Assembly (NCBI GenBank): GCA_030077755.1
Contig: JAQJZZ010000014.1
Coordinates: 2,852,001-2,916,000, forward strand
DNA from: Filosporella fistucella
Lineage: Eukaryota > Ascomycota > Leotiomycetes > Helotiales
Direction: 5' to 3'
Length of the DNA: 64,000 nt
Shown: one piece after another, positions 33,879 through 44,005 of the stretch
Numbering within the stretch: position 1 is the first letter of the stretch
Layout: every line of letters begins with the position of its first letter
Made by a program: the position numbers and the translations under genes
Notes under the pieces: model-generated
What the model was told of the DNA's origin: nothing
Database searches by the model: none
Seen by the model: only the letters and a program-made list of their open reading frames with translations

Positions 33879-34991
33879 ATGCCTCTATCTACCCCTCCAC
33901 CTCCACTCGATTTTATCCACCTCCCAGGCTACGAAGTGCCTACAAAGCATAAAGAAGCAATTAGATAGCTCCACTGGTTCGGCAAAGTGTCTAGAATAGA
34001 TTTGCAGCACCGCTATCACCTCCCAGAGTCTATAATCCGCAAGATCCTATCCTACGAGGCTCCTGAGCGCAAGCGAGAGGGCCGCAAAGGACGCCCTGAG
34101 CACCTCACAGATCGACAAATAGATGTTATAATCGAATATTGTTCTGAGCATTGGGAGACACGTATCCTCGACTACGCTGCCGTATGTAGAGAGCTTAAAC
34201 TCGACGTAGCACCATCGACGCTACAAAAGCGGTTCCATCAAAGAGGCTATTATCGCTGTGTTGCTTGCCAGAAACCCTACCTCACTGCCACCCAAGTTCT
34301 AGCTCGACTACTCTGGGCATACGCACACTTATTCTGGCATTTAGAATGGCTAAAGGTGCTCTGGTCTGACGAGGTCACTTTTCTTATTGGAGGCAGATCT
34401 GCGAAGCAGAAAGTTACTCGCAAACGCGGCGAGCGGTGCCATCCTACGTGTATTTAGCACCAGTTCCACCGTGGCCATACTACACCTGTTAATGCGTGGG
34501 GAGCAATTGGATATGGCTATAAGAGCCCTCTCTACTTTATCCATGGATCTGGTAAGACAGGCGCCTTTGTTCAGACCGACTATTTGTCTCAAATCCTAGA
34601 AAAGCTACCTCCTTTGCTCGAAGCTTTTGCGCTAATTACCCACCAACTCAAGCCGTCGGCGGAGCCTTTATTTATGGAAGATGGTAACTCTGCACATGGG
34701 CATAGGTCTACAAGGAATTGCTGCGCTCGTTTCCGGACTACGCACGGAATTATACTAATGCCACACCCTTCTACGAGCCCTGATATGAATCCAATTGAGA
34801 AGGTTTGGCGTAAAATGAAGCAGTCGCTTCATAGGCGCAGACACCAGCCTACTACGGTTGCTGAGATGGAAGCCGCAATACTCGAGGAATGGGAAAAAGT
34901 GCCACAAGAATGGATTAATCAGTTGATTTTAAAGCAGGAGCATTGGGTCCAGGTACTATTAGACCGTCAGGGCTGGTCTACCCCTAATTAA
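33879..34991 (+). pseudogene. Tc1/mariner transposase, interrupted by two in-frame TAG codons
   Basis: A single frame of 371 codons from ATG 33879 to the stop at 34989-34991, broken by TAG at 33966-33968 and 34455-34457. N-terminal helix-turn-helix DNA-binding region: LPESIIRKILSYEAPERK, then RPEHLTDRQIDVIIEY. The DDE catalytic domain shows LWSDEVTF (Asp about residue 164), MEDGNSAHGH (Asp about 268) and SPDMNPIEKVWRKMK (about 301-315). Both interrupting codons are one C-to-T step from CAG in a CpA context, the change expected from repeat-induced point mutation, though ordinary mutation is possible. Everything else is in frame, so the decay is recent. No intron would neatly remove either stop. 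Confidence 0.9.
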
Positions 34992-35040
34992 ATATACTCT
35001 ATATACTTCATTTTGGTGATTCTAAGCCTAAGGTGCCTGA

Positions 35041-35068
35041 AGCGCACGGACTTACGCCATATGGCTCG
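35041..35068 (-). repeat. Right terminal inverted repeat of the Tc1/mariner element
   Basis: 28 bp, exact reverse complement of 33784-33811; followed by TAA at 35069-35071. Confidence 0.95.
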
Positions 35069-35071
35069 TAA

Positions 35072-36373
35072 GGACACACCTGTGGCCCGCACATGGGTCA
35101 TTGTGGAAGGCACTGTGGGCAAGAGGAATCACATTTATCGTCGCCGCTATTACCTGCATAAAAACGACAAGGCTGCTTTGGCATCCAGCAATCCGTCGCT
35201 GCATCCCATTTGTGCAGGCGGAGTCGTCGGACGACCGTTTGTCAGTGATTCAGTGGAGGTAAGAGTCAAACACGCGGAAAACTTATGGTACCTTCGACTC
35301 TTAAAACTGAAATGGGGGGAAAAAAAAGAAAGAAAGTGAGTGGCGGGCTGTCCGCAAGAACCCGCTGTGGTATGCCATCCGGGTGCGTGGAGCATTTTGA
35401 GCCGCAAAAATTCGAGCGATTAGCTATCGTATCAATAGTCACAGTCTGATTTGGGATCAATTAGACTTGGTGCCCATCGTGGAGATTTTTGTAAAGTAGT
35501 GTAATTACTAGGAATTTTGGTGATTTTTCCCGAAATAATCGAAGTCCGTCATGAATTCTGTCCGACCTTGTTGATGCATGTGTCCATATACTCTGGAGAG
35601 CAGGAGTGCTCTTTTGAGAAACAAAAAAAGAGAAAGATTGGGAAGTGCCAAAACCCCAGCAATAGAGATCCGAGCCGCGGAGAGTGGTGCAAGAGATAGA
35701 CGAGAGAGGAAAGAAATATGGGGGCGACAAAACTGGCAGAGGGGAGGAAGGTTGTCAGACCTTACCAGGACAGCAAAGACGCGGACAGATATCTAGATAT
35801 GGATGAGCTCATGGGTCGGTATGCGGTGGTGAAGTGTATCAAGAAACAGTGGGTGCAGGCTGAAGCGGCCGCTTTAATGAAACTGTTGAAGTAACTTGCG
35901 CCGCTTTGAATGACGAAATTTGGGCGAGGGGAGGCGTCTGTCCTCCGCAGGCGCATTAAGGGGATCCCAGATCACGCCTGCCTGGTACATACCATCCATC
36001 GTACGGAGTAGCGAGGAAGAAGTGAAGCCTCAAGTGCCCCAACGCGAGCTACGGGTACGGCATGTCTCGAGCAGACCAATGAGCGCAATCCACTCACTCA
36101 TCGCTCCTCTGCACTGCGCTTCTCTCCACTGCGGTCCTCTGCACTGCGCTTCTCTCCATTGCGCTCCTCTGCACTGTGCTCCCCTAATCCCCGTCGGTAA
36201 CATTTTAAGATTTAGCCTATCATCCTCCCCAGGGAGCGCTTTTCTCAGAAAGAGGCAAAGAGGCACGAAACCTCAAAACGGAGGGACCTGCGAAAGCTGC
36301 CCACCGAATTTATTATATCTTTCGCATTAACCTTCCCATTATTCATCCTCAATAGTTAGGATTTTGTCAAGAT
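35072..36373. other. Accessory spacer right of the transposon
   Basis: No supported gene; overlapping ORFs on both strands have no domains. Contains the 15-bp minisatellite at 36103-36177. Confidence 0.45.
36103..36177. repeat. Minisatellite, five 15-bp units with a 30-bp alternation
   Basis: Units GCTCCTCTGCACTGC / GCTTCTCTCCACTGC / GGTCCTCTGCACTGC / GCTTCTCTCCATTGC / GCTCCTCTGCACTGT at 36103, 36118, 36133, 36148 and 36163. Odd and even units share different internal bases (TGCAC versus TCCAC/TCCAT), so a 30-bp dimer seems to have been duplicated. Confidence 0.85.
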
Positions 36374-37006
36374 ATGGGTATTTAGTTTCTGTTTCTGATC
36401 CAAGTTTTTATTTCTCGCTCTTTCATATTTGGGCTAATAATGTATATTCAGTGACTACAGAGAGCTGGATAGCGATATCGTTTGGGCTTATTAGCCTTGT
36501 GGGTATCTTCTTTACAATAGCGCAATGGTGGATTACTCGGCGACAAATTCCAAATAGAGGTATTATTCCCAGAATTTCCTTCCTTTCTTGACTCAATTGT
36601 ACTTCTCTATAAAAAGTGATGAAAGTTTCGCAAAAGATTTCTGTGTCATTTGTCTATGACTTGATTCTGAAAGTTGGAACACGTGGTGAGTGGTGTCACA
36701 GGACACCAACACCAGCGACTTATATTGGAGGAGGACATCACTCTTCAATATCATTGCCCTATTACTGAAGATGTCATGCATATCGAGTTTACTTGCACAT
36801 ATGCATTCAGATGAAATTTGGCTGATGCAAAGTTTTTTGCTCCAGATATTGAGTTGGCCGCTTTGCGGATCAATCCGGAGAACTACCACCACCACCATGA
36901 GCCTCTTCTCAATCTGCGCAACCCTCACGCAGATAATAATCATGCTCACGTATTATTAATGGATGTCTTGGAAGCTATAGTTCGTCATAGCCGGAGATGG
37001 GGTTGA
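36374..37006 (+). CDS. Small single-pass membrane protein, copy 1, with 4-nt first exon
   Basis: Tentative 90-aa model: exon 1 ATGG (36374-36377), exon 2 36452-36559, exon 3 36846-37006. Spliced, it reads MVTTESWIAISFGLISLVGI with one transmembrane helix ending at FTIAQWWITRRQ, then a cytosolic tail DIELAALRINPENYHHHHEP. The model rests on its match to copy 2 at 38346: both have ATGG directly before a GTAT donor, a helix of the form W-I-x-I...TIAQ/TAAQ...R-R, and a D-x-E-I/L-A-L tail. The second intron (286 bp) is long for this genome and its boundaries are uncertain. Function unknown; it may be a decaying copy. Confidence 0.45.
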
Positions 37007-38345
37007 TACTGTCCCTTGGCTTGAATGATAATGCGACGGCGTTAGAGGATGACGGGCTTTAGATTATCGATTGAATCTTGATTGGGTATAAAAGGGAAGG
37101 CAAACATGGTTGGAAGCTTTTTAGTATTTATTTTGGCTAGGGGAATGGTTTAGATTATGCAAGATGCTGTAGGTTGTAGTTGCTGAGTGTCTGAATATTT
37201 GGAAGCAGTCGCGAGAATCTCAAATATTACACAGCCTGTTAAAATTGTCAATTGAGCCTTGCGTCTATAATGATAGAGAACCAGTAAGAGAAGAAACTTG
37301 AGCTTCGTATGAAGAGTTGCTTACCGTGCTATAATTGAGAGCTACGCTTGTGAAAGAACATCCGTTTGAGTATGACATTGTGTAAGTATCGTATTCCACC
37401 CCAAAGCCGAGATATGAGATGGCGGCGAGAGGTTTGCACGCAAGTGTGGTTCAAGGTGTGCTATGGCTGCTCTCCACACCCCGCAAGCCAAAAAGCAACG
37501 TCAATAGGTAGCTTGGTGACCATCACCAGCATTCAACAAAGATTTCTCGCTATGCTGTCAACAACCCTTCCAGAACCGTAGAACTCGCCAAAGGGAATCG
37601 GCTCTCGGGCGTCGAAATAAATGGGCCATGTCTTGGCATTTCCAACCCTCGAAAAACGCCATATTTGGCTCAATTCTTCCCTAATAGCAGGGCAATAAAA
37701 TGCACAAAGAACTGAGAATTTATTTCAAGTTAAGTATAACGTTCCGGGAGAATTTTTAATTTGTCAAAATAATTTGGTGCCAGTTTGCTATCAATTACTT
37801 TGATGTTTCGCAGTCGCTGAAGTCGGCCCGTCATGGATCGAAAAGCGAATACAAACTTCAATCTTGTCTTCCCCCTGTCGATGCTGGACAGCTTCTTGTA
37901 ACACCGCTCGACGACTTTGGGTGTAAATAATTGGAACGGTACACCTAGGCAGCGCGAGGATCCAGGAATATTGCAAGTACGCCCAAACCCCAGCAGTGAC
38001 CCTCAAACGGCCGGTACATCTGGACGAAGGACGGCAGGGCTTGAAAGATAGCAGTTTTGCGGACCATGAGGCATACTCGGAGGGGCATGAGGAAGAGTAA
38101 GTCTCCCTGACCCAATTCGGGCAGCTAGGCGAAATCAGCCACCGTTTCCTTGGCTTGAACGAACGTATCAGAACAACTCCTTCGCGAATGGTCCCTCTGC
38201 CTTCTGTATACGCGGACGAGTTCACTGTCCTTAGATCCCATACCAATATCCTTCGAGCCCATGGCTAATCATTTCGATGCCAATTACCAAACCAAAAATC
38301 ATTCTGAATTTCCTAAATATTTTTAACTCAAAACTTCTCTAAAAT
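37007..38345. other. Spacer between the two small membrane-protein genes
   Basis: Includes the coding-like tract at 37799-38268 listed separately. Otherwise no gene seen. Confidence 0.45.
37799..38268 (+). pseudogene. Unresolved coding-like tract, possible gene relic
   Basis: On the plus strand, 37799-37930 reads as a protein-like stretch (FDVSQSLKSARHGSKSEYK, then PPVDAGQLLVTPLDDFG). From about 37999 to a stop at 38266-38268 a second stretch reads TLKRPVHLDEGRQGLKDSSF, and later LNERIRTTPSRMVPLPSVY. The two parts are in different frames, with no clean splice joining them, and a TAA at 38098 breaks the second unless a 33-nt GTAAGT...TAG intron is assumed. The antisense strand is also open for 151 codons. 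No family recognised; either a relic or chance. Confidence 0.25.
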
Positions 38346-38793
38346 ATGGGTATATCTTTAGATCTTATTCTCTAAAATATCAATCACATTTCCCGAGAAA
38401 CAAGAAAAGAGAAAATGCTGAGTTCGTTCATCTAGTTTCCACAGACAATTGGATTGGTATAGCGGCCGTCATCATCGCTGTAATCACTCTGCTCGTTGCA
38501 ACAGCGCAATGTTGGTTTGCTCGTCGGTACAATACAGGATGTAAGTAATTACCAATTGAATCCTGGAAAACTATCTTCCATACAGAAATATTCAATCCAT
38601 TATTACAAAGCTAACGCATTCCTTCCCAGCTATGGCTTTTGATCCCGAGATTGCTCTCCAGCCGGTTTCCACATCATCTGCCGCAACCTCACTCATACCG
38701 AATACCAATCCCGATGCAGACAACGACGATCATTTGTTGCGAGTACCTCGAACATCTCCATCAGGGAATATCCATCTTCACTTGCATTTGTAA
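38346..38793 (+). CDS. Small single-pass membrane protein, copy 2, with 4-nt first exon
   Basis: 87-aa model: exon 1 ATGG (38346-38349), intron 38350-38444, exon 2 38445-38540, intron 38541-38629 (canonical GTAAGT...CCCAG), exon 3 38630-38793. The product starts MDNWIGIAAVIIAVITLLVA, a transmembrane helix that ends TAQCWFARRYN, so the N-terminus is very short and probably outside or lumenal. The tail SMAFDPEIALQPVSTSSAA continues into an Asp/Asn-rich segment ending HLHLHL. No signal peptide cleavage site and no known domain. The related gene at 36374 has the same architecture, which is the main support for the 4-nt first exon. Function unknown. Confidence 0.55.
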
Positions 38794-38804
38794 TAAATTC
38801 TGCG

Positions 38805-39062
38805 ATGCGGCTGTCTGGCGTTTTCGAAGATACCATTGATGCTGTGATGAACCCCGAGTGTGTTGTCACCGATGAGTTAGAGTCAGAGAGGATGATTGCG
38901 ATGTTTTCTGGGCGTACTCGTTGGATTCTGGCTTCTAAGGGTTGGAATTATAAAGGGCGTTGGATTCGGTTTCGTGTATTTGGTATGACCAAAGGCGCTT
39001 GCATTGGTGTGTGTGGAAAACGATCATCTTCAGCGAATACCAAATGGGTTTTTAATAGATAA
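38805..39062 (+). CDS. Hypothetical 85-aa ORF
   Basis: ATG-started ORF beginning 11 bp after the stop of the small membrane protein gene. Basic, with FSGRTRWILASKGWNYKGRW and several Gly/Cys residues near the C-terminus. No domain recognised; it could be an extra exon or 3' UTR of the upstream gene, or chance. Confidence 0.25.
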   Translation: MRLSGVFEDTIDAVMNPECVVTDELESERMIAMFSGRTRWILASKGWNYKGRWIRFRVFGMTKGACIGVCGKRSSSANTKWVFNR

Positions 39063-39200
39063 AATAGCGAACGATGAAACTGGTGAGGTTTAAACGAAGA
39101 TAGGGTAACGATATTTAAATGCTTGAAAAATGTCCATAAAAGTGGGTATATACCAGATGTCTTTGCCCTCCATAAACTCCTCCCAGAATGCGCCAATGCA

Positions 39201-41054
39201 TCATGACCTTCCCATCACGGCATTTGTAGCCAGAATCTCGATGCGCCTTGAATATAACTTCATCATATGACAGACTGGGTCGCCCCAAACAACACCTCGT
39301 AATAAATCATCAGAAATAACTTGTGCAACAACACCTTCGTTCATCCTCTCCTGAATCTGCTTCTTCTTATTTGGTCGAGTCTCGTATCTCTCGACACTTC
39401 TCAAAAGAACAATCCGGCCTGCATTACTTAATGCAGCCTCTGGCACTAGCCATATCGGCGCATGTCCAGGTACTGGAACGCTCTTCAGCTTCCTGGCTGG
39501 CTTCATCTTGTTGACAGCTAATGAGCTGCTTGATTTGCCGAGACTGGAAACGAGTGGATGAAGTTTCTGCGGAGTGACAGACTCGATACAGGATTGCCCT
39601 GGCGCAGGTGTGGAGTAGAGATCGAGCAAGGATCGGACATAAGCTTTATCGGCTCTTGGAACAGGGTCACCTTCATTGACGAATGACAAGAATATCGATT
39701 TTCGAAGCGCAGGAGTTGTCGGCTTGGCGAGAGGAAGGAGGGAAACTGGAGGTGCGCCGAAGCTTACACAATGGACTCGTTTGAAGCATCCTGTGAGAAT
39801 GTTGAGTTCAGACTCGGTTTCTGGCGAGGTTGATAGCATGTGCGAATACAACAACGCCGCAACAGCCCCACCAGCCGAGTGGCCCGTGATGAGAAGTGAA
39901 CATTTTGATCGGCCTGGATCTTCTTGCAATAGATGTCGAAGCCTAGCTGCAACTGGTGCTACCATTTTCTTTGCAACTGTTAGAAAACCTGCATGGCAGA
40001 AGTTTCCTGGGTCGTCCTAGGTGCAAGTTTAGTAAATTGGCAATCACATGACCTGGAATACCCACCAGAAACCCCTCTGGAGAGGCTGGAGCTGAATTGA
40101 GATTTACAGCCCAGTCCATGAATGTTTGTGTTCCTCTGATTGCGAAAACAATTGTGTTCATGTCGTCCATAGGAAGCGATTTGATAACCATAGCTTTTGT
40201 CCCCATTCTCCAGTCCGCCTCCACATGTGTCTCCCTTTCTTGGCCAGAAGGCTTCGTGTACACACGTTCGGAGTATTGGGCTGCTAGACATAGCAGAGGG
40301 AATGTAGGTATATATCTATCGCCGGTTAGGATGTTGCGTCATAGATAGTTGCGACTTACAATTTCAATGGAGGAAGATTAGGAGGCAGCCTCGAGTTGGC
40401 ATACAGATTGACCTTCGCAAAATAGTTTGTGCTTGTGAGGGCTGAAGATACCGAGTTATTAACCATACCCTTCGACTTGCCACCTAGAGCCCTATCTCTA
40501 TATCCCGATTCATGTTGCTCTTGCTGCCACATAGGCTGAGGCTGCGATACTGCCAATTCCCTCTCATCACCACTGAATCTTTCTCCATCAATAGCCGTAA
40601 TGATCGTATCAAATTTCGTAGAAATCAAATCACAAAGTGCCGCCCCTTGATTGAGATATTGTGTACCTTGCAGATACAATGGGCTGACTCCATTCTGAAT
40701 GAGTCGTGTCGCCGGACAATCATTTGGCACATCTCCAGATAGCAGATTGGTTACTGATGTAAAATTGAATTTGCTAATCGTACCAGTCTTCTGCGGCCTT
40801 TGAGGCAATGGAGGAGCATAGTCTTGTCGCACGAAGACAGGTTGATATTGTGGAGGAACCGGAGCAACTAGCCAGCCTTGCGATTGAGGATTCTGGCCAT
40901 AGGAGGTATTGGGTCTCTGCTCAAGATAAGTCCAGCTTGGCTGAGACTGCGTTGCATACGGCGTAGAATAAACAGGTTGTTGTTTGAATGTAGACTGAGA
41001 CTGTGTCTGTAGAGGGGTTATGTCCTTCTTCTTGGACCTGCCAAAGATCGCCAT
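39201..41054 (-). CDS. Class 3 lipase family protein
   Basis: 586-aa alpha/beta-hydrolase; exons in coding order 41054-40360, 40315-40066, 40016-39201. The start is the first ATG (MAIFGRSKKKD). Residues 1-130 form a Gln/Pro-rich low-complexity region with no signal peptide, so an intracellular or membrane-peripheral location is inferred. The lipase domain follows: TIVFAIRGTQTFMDWAVNLN, then NFCHAGFLTVAKKM and the nucleophile elbow LLITGHSAGGAVAALL. Candidate acid and histidine are in FVNEGDPVPRAD and VPGHAPIWLV. Class 3 lipases hydrolyse triacylglycerols or monoacylglycerols; here the substrate is unknown. A basic MKPARKLKSVPV stretch lies between the Asp and His. Intracellular versions often act on membrane lipids. 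Confidence 0.92.
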
Positions 41055-41816
41055 CGCTTCTGAAGTTCTGTGATCCTTGCAATCCGCCAAGCGGCTATTA
41101 CGACTTGCTTTTCCTCATCAATTGTCGAATGATTCCAATAACCCGACAATCAAGTTGCAAGTGCAAAGGAAAGTCAAAGGAGGGGATGAATTTTAAGAAT
41201 TGGAAGACGCAATCGAGGCAATCTTCTAGTTTCACATCTAGGGCACTTTCTTAGTCACGGCTCTGCTCTCGTGAAGTCTGCCCAGGCTTTTGAGTTCGCT
41301 ATGATGTATTGCGATTCGTCGACGACTCCGCCCCATTGCTATTTCAGGGCTTCCCTGGACGCCACTACTGCAGGTTTCCAGCGAACCAGGACTAGTATCT
41401 TCGTTGTAGTTCTTCTCTGCGTATGCACCTGATTGTGATGCATTTCTTCATTCGTTTGGAATCCTCTGTGGAGTGATCAAGATGCCTCTACTGCATATGT
41501 ACCTCTCAGCGGACGAACGATAAACGTTGAAGCCAGGGCAACCTGCATGTATCTGGGCGGGGGTGGAACCACCGAGAGAACCTTATCTTATTCGTGTTCT
41601 TGTTTCTGTTCGTTTGGGTAAACCCTGCCGGGGTTATAGCTCCTATGAGGCGAATCAATATATAACTTCAAGCCTTGCCACCAAGTTTTAAGGTGTGAGA
41701 ATTTCATCACATGATCTCATTTCGAATATGTATATCCTTGAAGTTTTGCAGAGAACGATGGCTATATAGTACAAGTACAATGTTTTGGTTAGACTATCCT
41801 GCGTTCCTAGCCTCCT
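41055..41816. other. Intergenic region
   Basis: Lipase promoter and 3' flank of the monooxygenase; no gene seen. Confidence 0.45.
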
Positions 41817-43070
41817 TCAAAGGACCACTTCCTTTGCGCCTTCAAAGCCTTTAAATCCAAGCAACTTTGCCCCACCAATAGCACTTCCCTTCATAGCTTC
41901 CAAAGCATACTCCCACATCTCATCCTCGTACTCTGCAATTCCCTGAGCAGTTACACCTTTCTCAAGAATTTTCTTCAACAGCAAGGCTGCATCCGCCAGT
42001 GCACAGTTTGCGCCGGAGCCTCCTGCTGGTAACATAGCATGGACTGCATCGCCCAGCAATGTTACATTCTTGCAGGACTTCCAGTCTGGCTTGTCAAGCT
42101 TTGCGGAAGTGATTCGCAGAGCTGCTGCTTGTTCCGTTGCTTGTAGTTCAAATAGTGGCCGTATTGTCGGGTCCCATTCTCTCGTGAGTTTGACTGTCAA
42201 GTTTGCTGTTTCTGGAGACGACATTGCATAGAACTCAGCTTCAGACATGCCAGTATCTTCAGGAGTACAACTGAAAACCCAGTATATGTAGTCTGGTACC
42301 TGCTGAAGGCGGCCATTTGATTCGAGACCAACATCAGTAGTGAACCTTACAGGCTCCAGAAACACCGCACGATGAACATCGGGACCCTTTATGATGGTCA
42401 TACACTTCATCGCCTCAGGATTATATCGCTGATTGAGTTCGTCCGTGATAGGTGTTTTTCCGTAAATCACTCTCGAACCAATATCGACATATCTCTGCTG
42501 CGGCAAAAGCTGTTTTCGAACCGGTGAGGCCACACCATCAGCTCCAATAAGTAAGGTCCCATCTGCACTCGTTCCATCCGCAAAGAAAGCTCTTACTCCA
42601 CCTTCAATGATTTCGTACCTCACAAACGCTTTCCCAAATTCCACATTCTTTTCCTGCTCAAGCAACAGCAAAGCCCTAAAAATCGTCCTATCGACCGTGT
42701 ATGCATCCTTGACTTTTCCACTAGCTACACCTGTACTCTTCATCCATGGCTGCAATTTCCCTTGGCCGGGTCTGAAACCACCTGCATTTGGCTCCGGAAA
42801 CTTGGCTCCATCAAGAGCGTTCAATCTCGCCATACCGAGCGTGAATTGAGCGCACGTGCGATCAAAAAGATCAAATAGATCGTCGGACAAGCAGGTATCT
42901 AAAGCTTCTGCGCCTGGGCCAGCGATACGGATACGATAGCCTTGTGTGCGGGAAACGGGCGAGGGGTCGCGTTCAAAGAGGGTAAAAAGGATGTTATGTT
43001 TGCGGAGACCTTGAGCAAGTGCAAGACCACCTATTCCACCGCCGACAATGAGAATATGTGGAGGAGACAT
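41817..43070 (-). CDS. FAD-dependent monooxygenase (salicylate-hydroxylase-like)
   Basis: 417-aa intronless flavoprotein hydroxylase. N-terminal dinucleotide-binding motif ILIVGGGIGGLALAQGL, then a conserved Arg in GYRIRIAGPGAEAL. The middle DG motif is GTLLIGADGVASPVRKQLLP. The C-terminal GD motif is TLLGDAVHAMLPAGGSGAN followed by CALADAALL. These are the three FAD/NAD(P)H sites of class A aromatic-type monooxygenases. No membrane anchor and no targeting signal. The natural substrate cannot be told from sequence; many such fungal genes act in aromatic breakdown or secondary metabolism, but no biosynthetic core enzyme is nearby. Confidence 0.92.
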   Translation of the reverse strand: MSPPHILIVGGGIGGLALAQGLRKHNILFTLFERDPSPVSRTQGYRIRIAGPGAEALDTCLSDDLFDLFDRTCAQFTLGMARLNALDGAKFPEPNAGGFRPGQGKLQPWMKSTGVASGKVKDAYTVDRTIFRALLLLEQEKNVEFGKAFVRYEIIEGGVRAFFADGTSADGTLLIGADGVASPVRKQLLPQQRYVDIGSRVIYGKTPITDELNQRYNPEAMKCMTIIKGPDVHRAVFLEPVRFTTDVGLESNGRLQQVPDYIYWVFSCTPEDTGMSEAEFYAMSSPETANLTVKLTREWDPTIRPLFELQATEQAAALRITSAKLDKPDWKSCKNVTLLGDAVHAMLPAGGSGANCALADAALLLKKILEKGVTAQGIAEYEDEMWEYALEAMKGSAIGGAKLLGFKGFEGAKEVVL

Positions 43071-44005
43071 TTTGTTTTGGTACTGAACGGAGGGATAGAG
43101 TGTGAAGATGTTGGATAGAATGAGTTGTAGAAGGTGGGTTGATGAAGAAAATGTAGATAAGACAACTATGAGAATGAATTGAAAATTGAAAATTCAGAAG
43201 GAATGTGCAGACAACGCGGTGCTATATATATAAAATCAAATGAATATTTGAAATCTATACCCAACTAAACTTGGAACAACCACATACATATCTCCTTCCG
43301 AGGAATGGTTCTTGTCGGAAATGTGTAAGTCGTCGCATGATGACTTTCTGCCGTCGGCAAATAGTTTCCTCCGGAGTGACCTCTGGACCCCTTTTTCTCA
43401 CTTTGTGTCAAATAAGGCAGATTGCAAGAATGCGGCTTTCATCAAACCTCCTGTCGGATAGCATAGCATTACGAACTTCAACGCCGTGAGGGGTTCATTT
43501 TCTACGAGAAGGTTGAAATATCGATCTGCGGACATACCCGCTTGTTAGAAATTGGGAGGACATATCCATCAAACGATAGGTACAACTACTTCGTTGGGTC
43601 CCCGAATGAACCCTGTGAATCTTGAACTAATGAAACTCAAGAGGCTTCCACATTCAACAATCACATCTCAGTATTGATTTACATACGATAAGAGGAAAGA
43701 TGAGGAGAGTGATATTAGAAGAGCAAAACATCGTCAAAGTTCCGACCAAGTAATCGTTTTCGGGTATCTACAATGCCTATCAAAAGCCACCGCGATCTAC
43801 CAAAACCCGTCGACTCCTTGCAAATGAGCCTTCCTTCCACCACCAAGAATAGAGGAGGCGTTCCAAAATCCATCCTGACCCCAAGCAAGGGGACAATGCT
43901 TAAAATGAGACCCAATCCACCAATATATGCAATGCAACGCATCTTTTTGTGATGACTCAACGGAGAGAATATAGTTTCGAGGCTTGTCTCAAGCGTGTTC
44001 TCCAT
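43071..44005. other. Intergenic region between monooxygenase promoter and Ste23 3' end
   Basis: A TATATATATAAAA run at 43223-43234 lies about 155 bp upstream of the monooxygenase ATG. A 96-codon minus-strand frame continues directly after the Ste23 stop but has no recognisable domain. Confidence 0.5.

Larger units (their letters stand above)
33784..35068 (+). mobile_element. Tc1/mariner-type DNA transposon, 1285 bp
   Basis: Bounded by perfect 28-bp terminal inverted repeats and flanked on both sides by TAA (33781-33783 and 35069-35071), consistent with TA-type target duplication of this superfamily. It encodes one DDE transposase reading frame interrupted by two TAG codons. The perfect repeats suggest a young insertion even though the copy cannot make a full-length transposase. 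Each repeat contains an internal palindrome GCCATATGGC. The element sits in a gene-poor region next to other accessory features. Confidence 0.93.

Noticed and set aside
35013..35339. 108-codon ORF starting inside the right end of the transposon
   Set aside because: Crosses the inverted repeat into flanking DNA with no domain and no ATG at its nominal start.
37791..38246. 151-codon minus-strand ORF
   Set aside because: No domain, and the plus strand of the same interval reads more protein-like; neither is strong.
43715..44005. 96-codon frame directly following the Ste23 stop codon, possible read-through extension with a hydrophobic segment
   Set aside because: The stop is TGA followed by A, not the known read-through context TGA-CTA, and the downstream peptide has no recognisable domain; chance 3' UTR frame is more likely.
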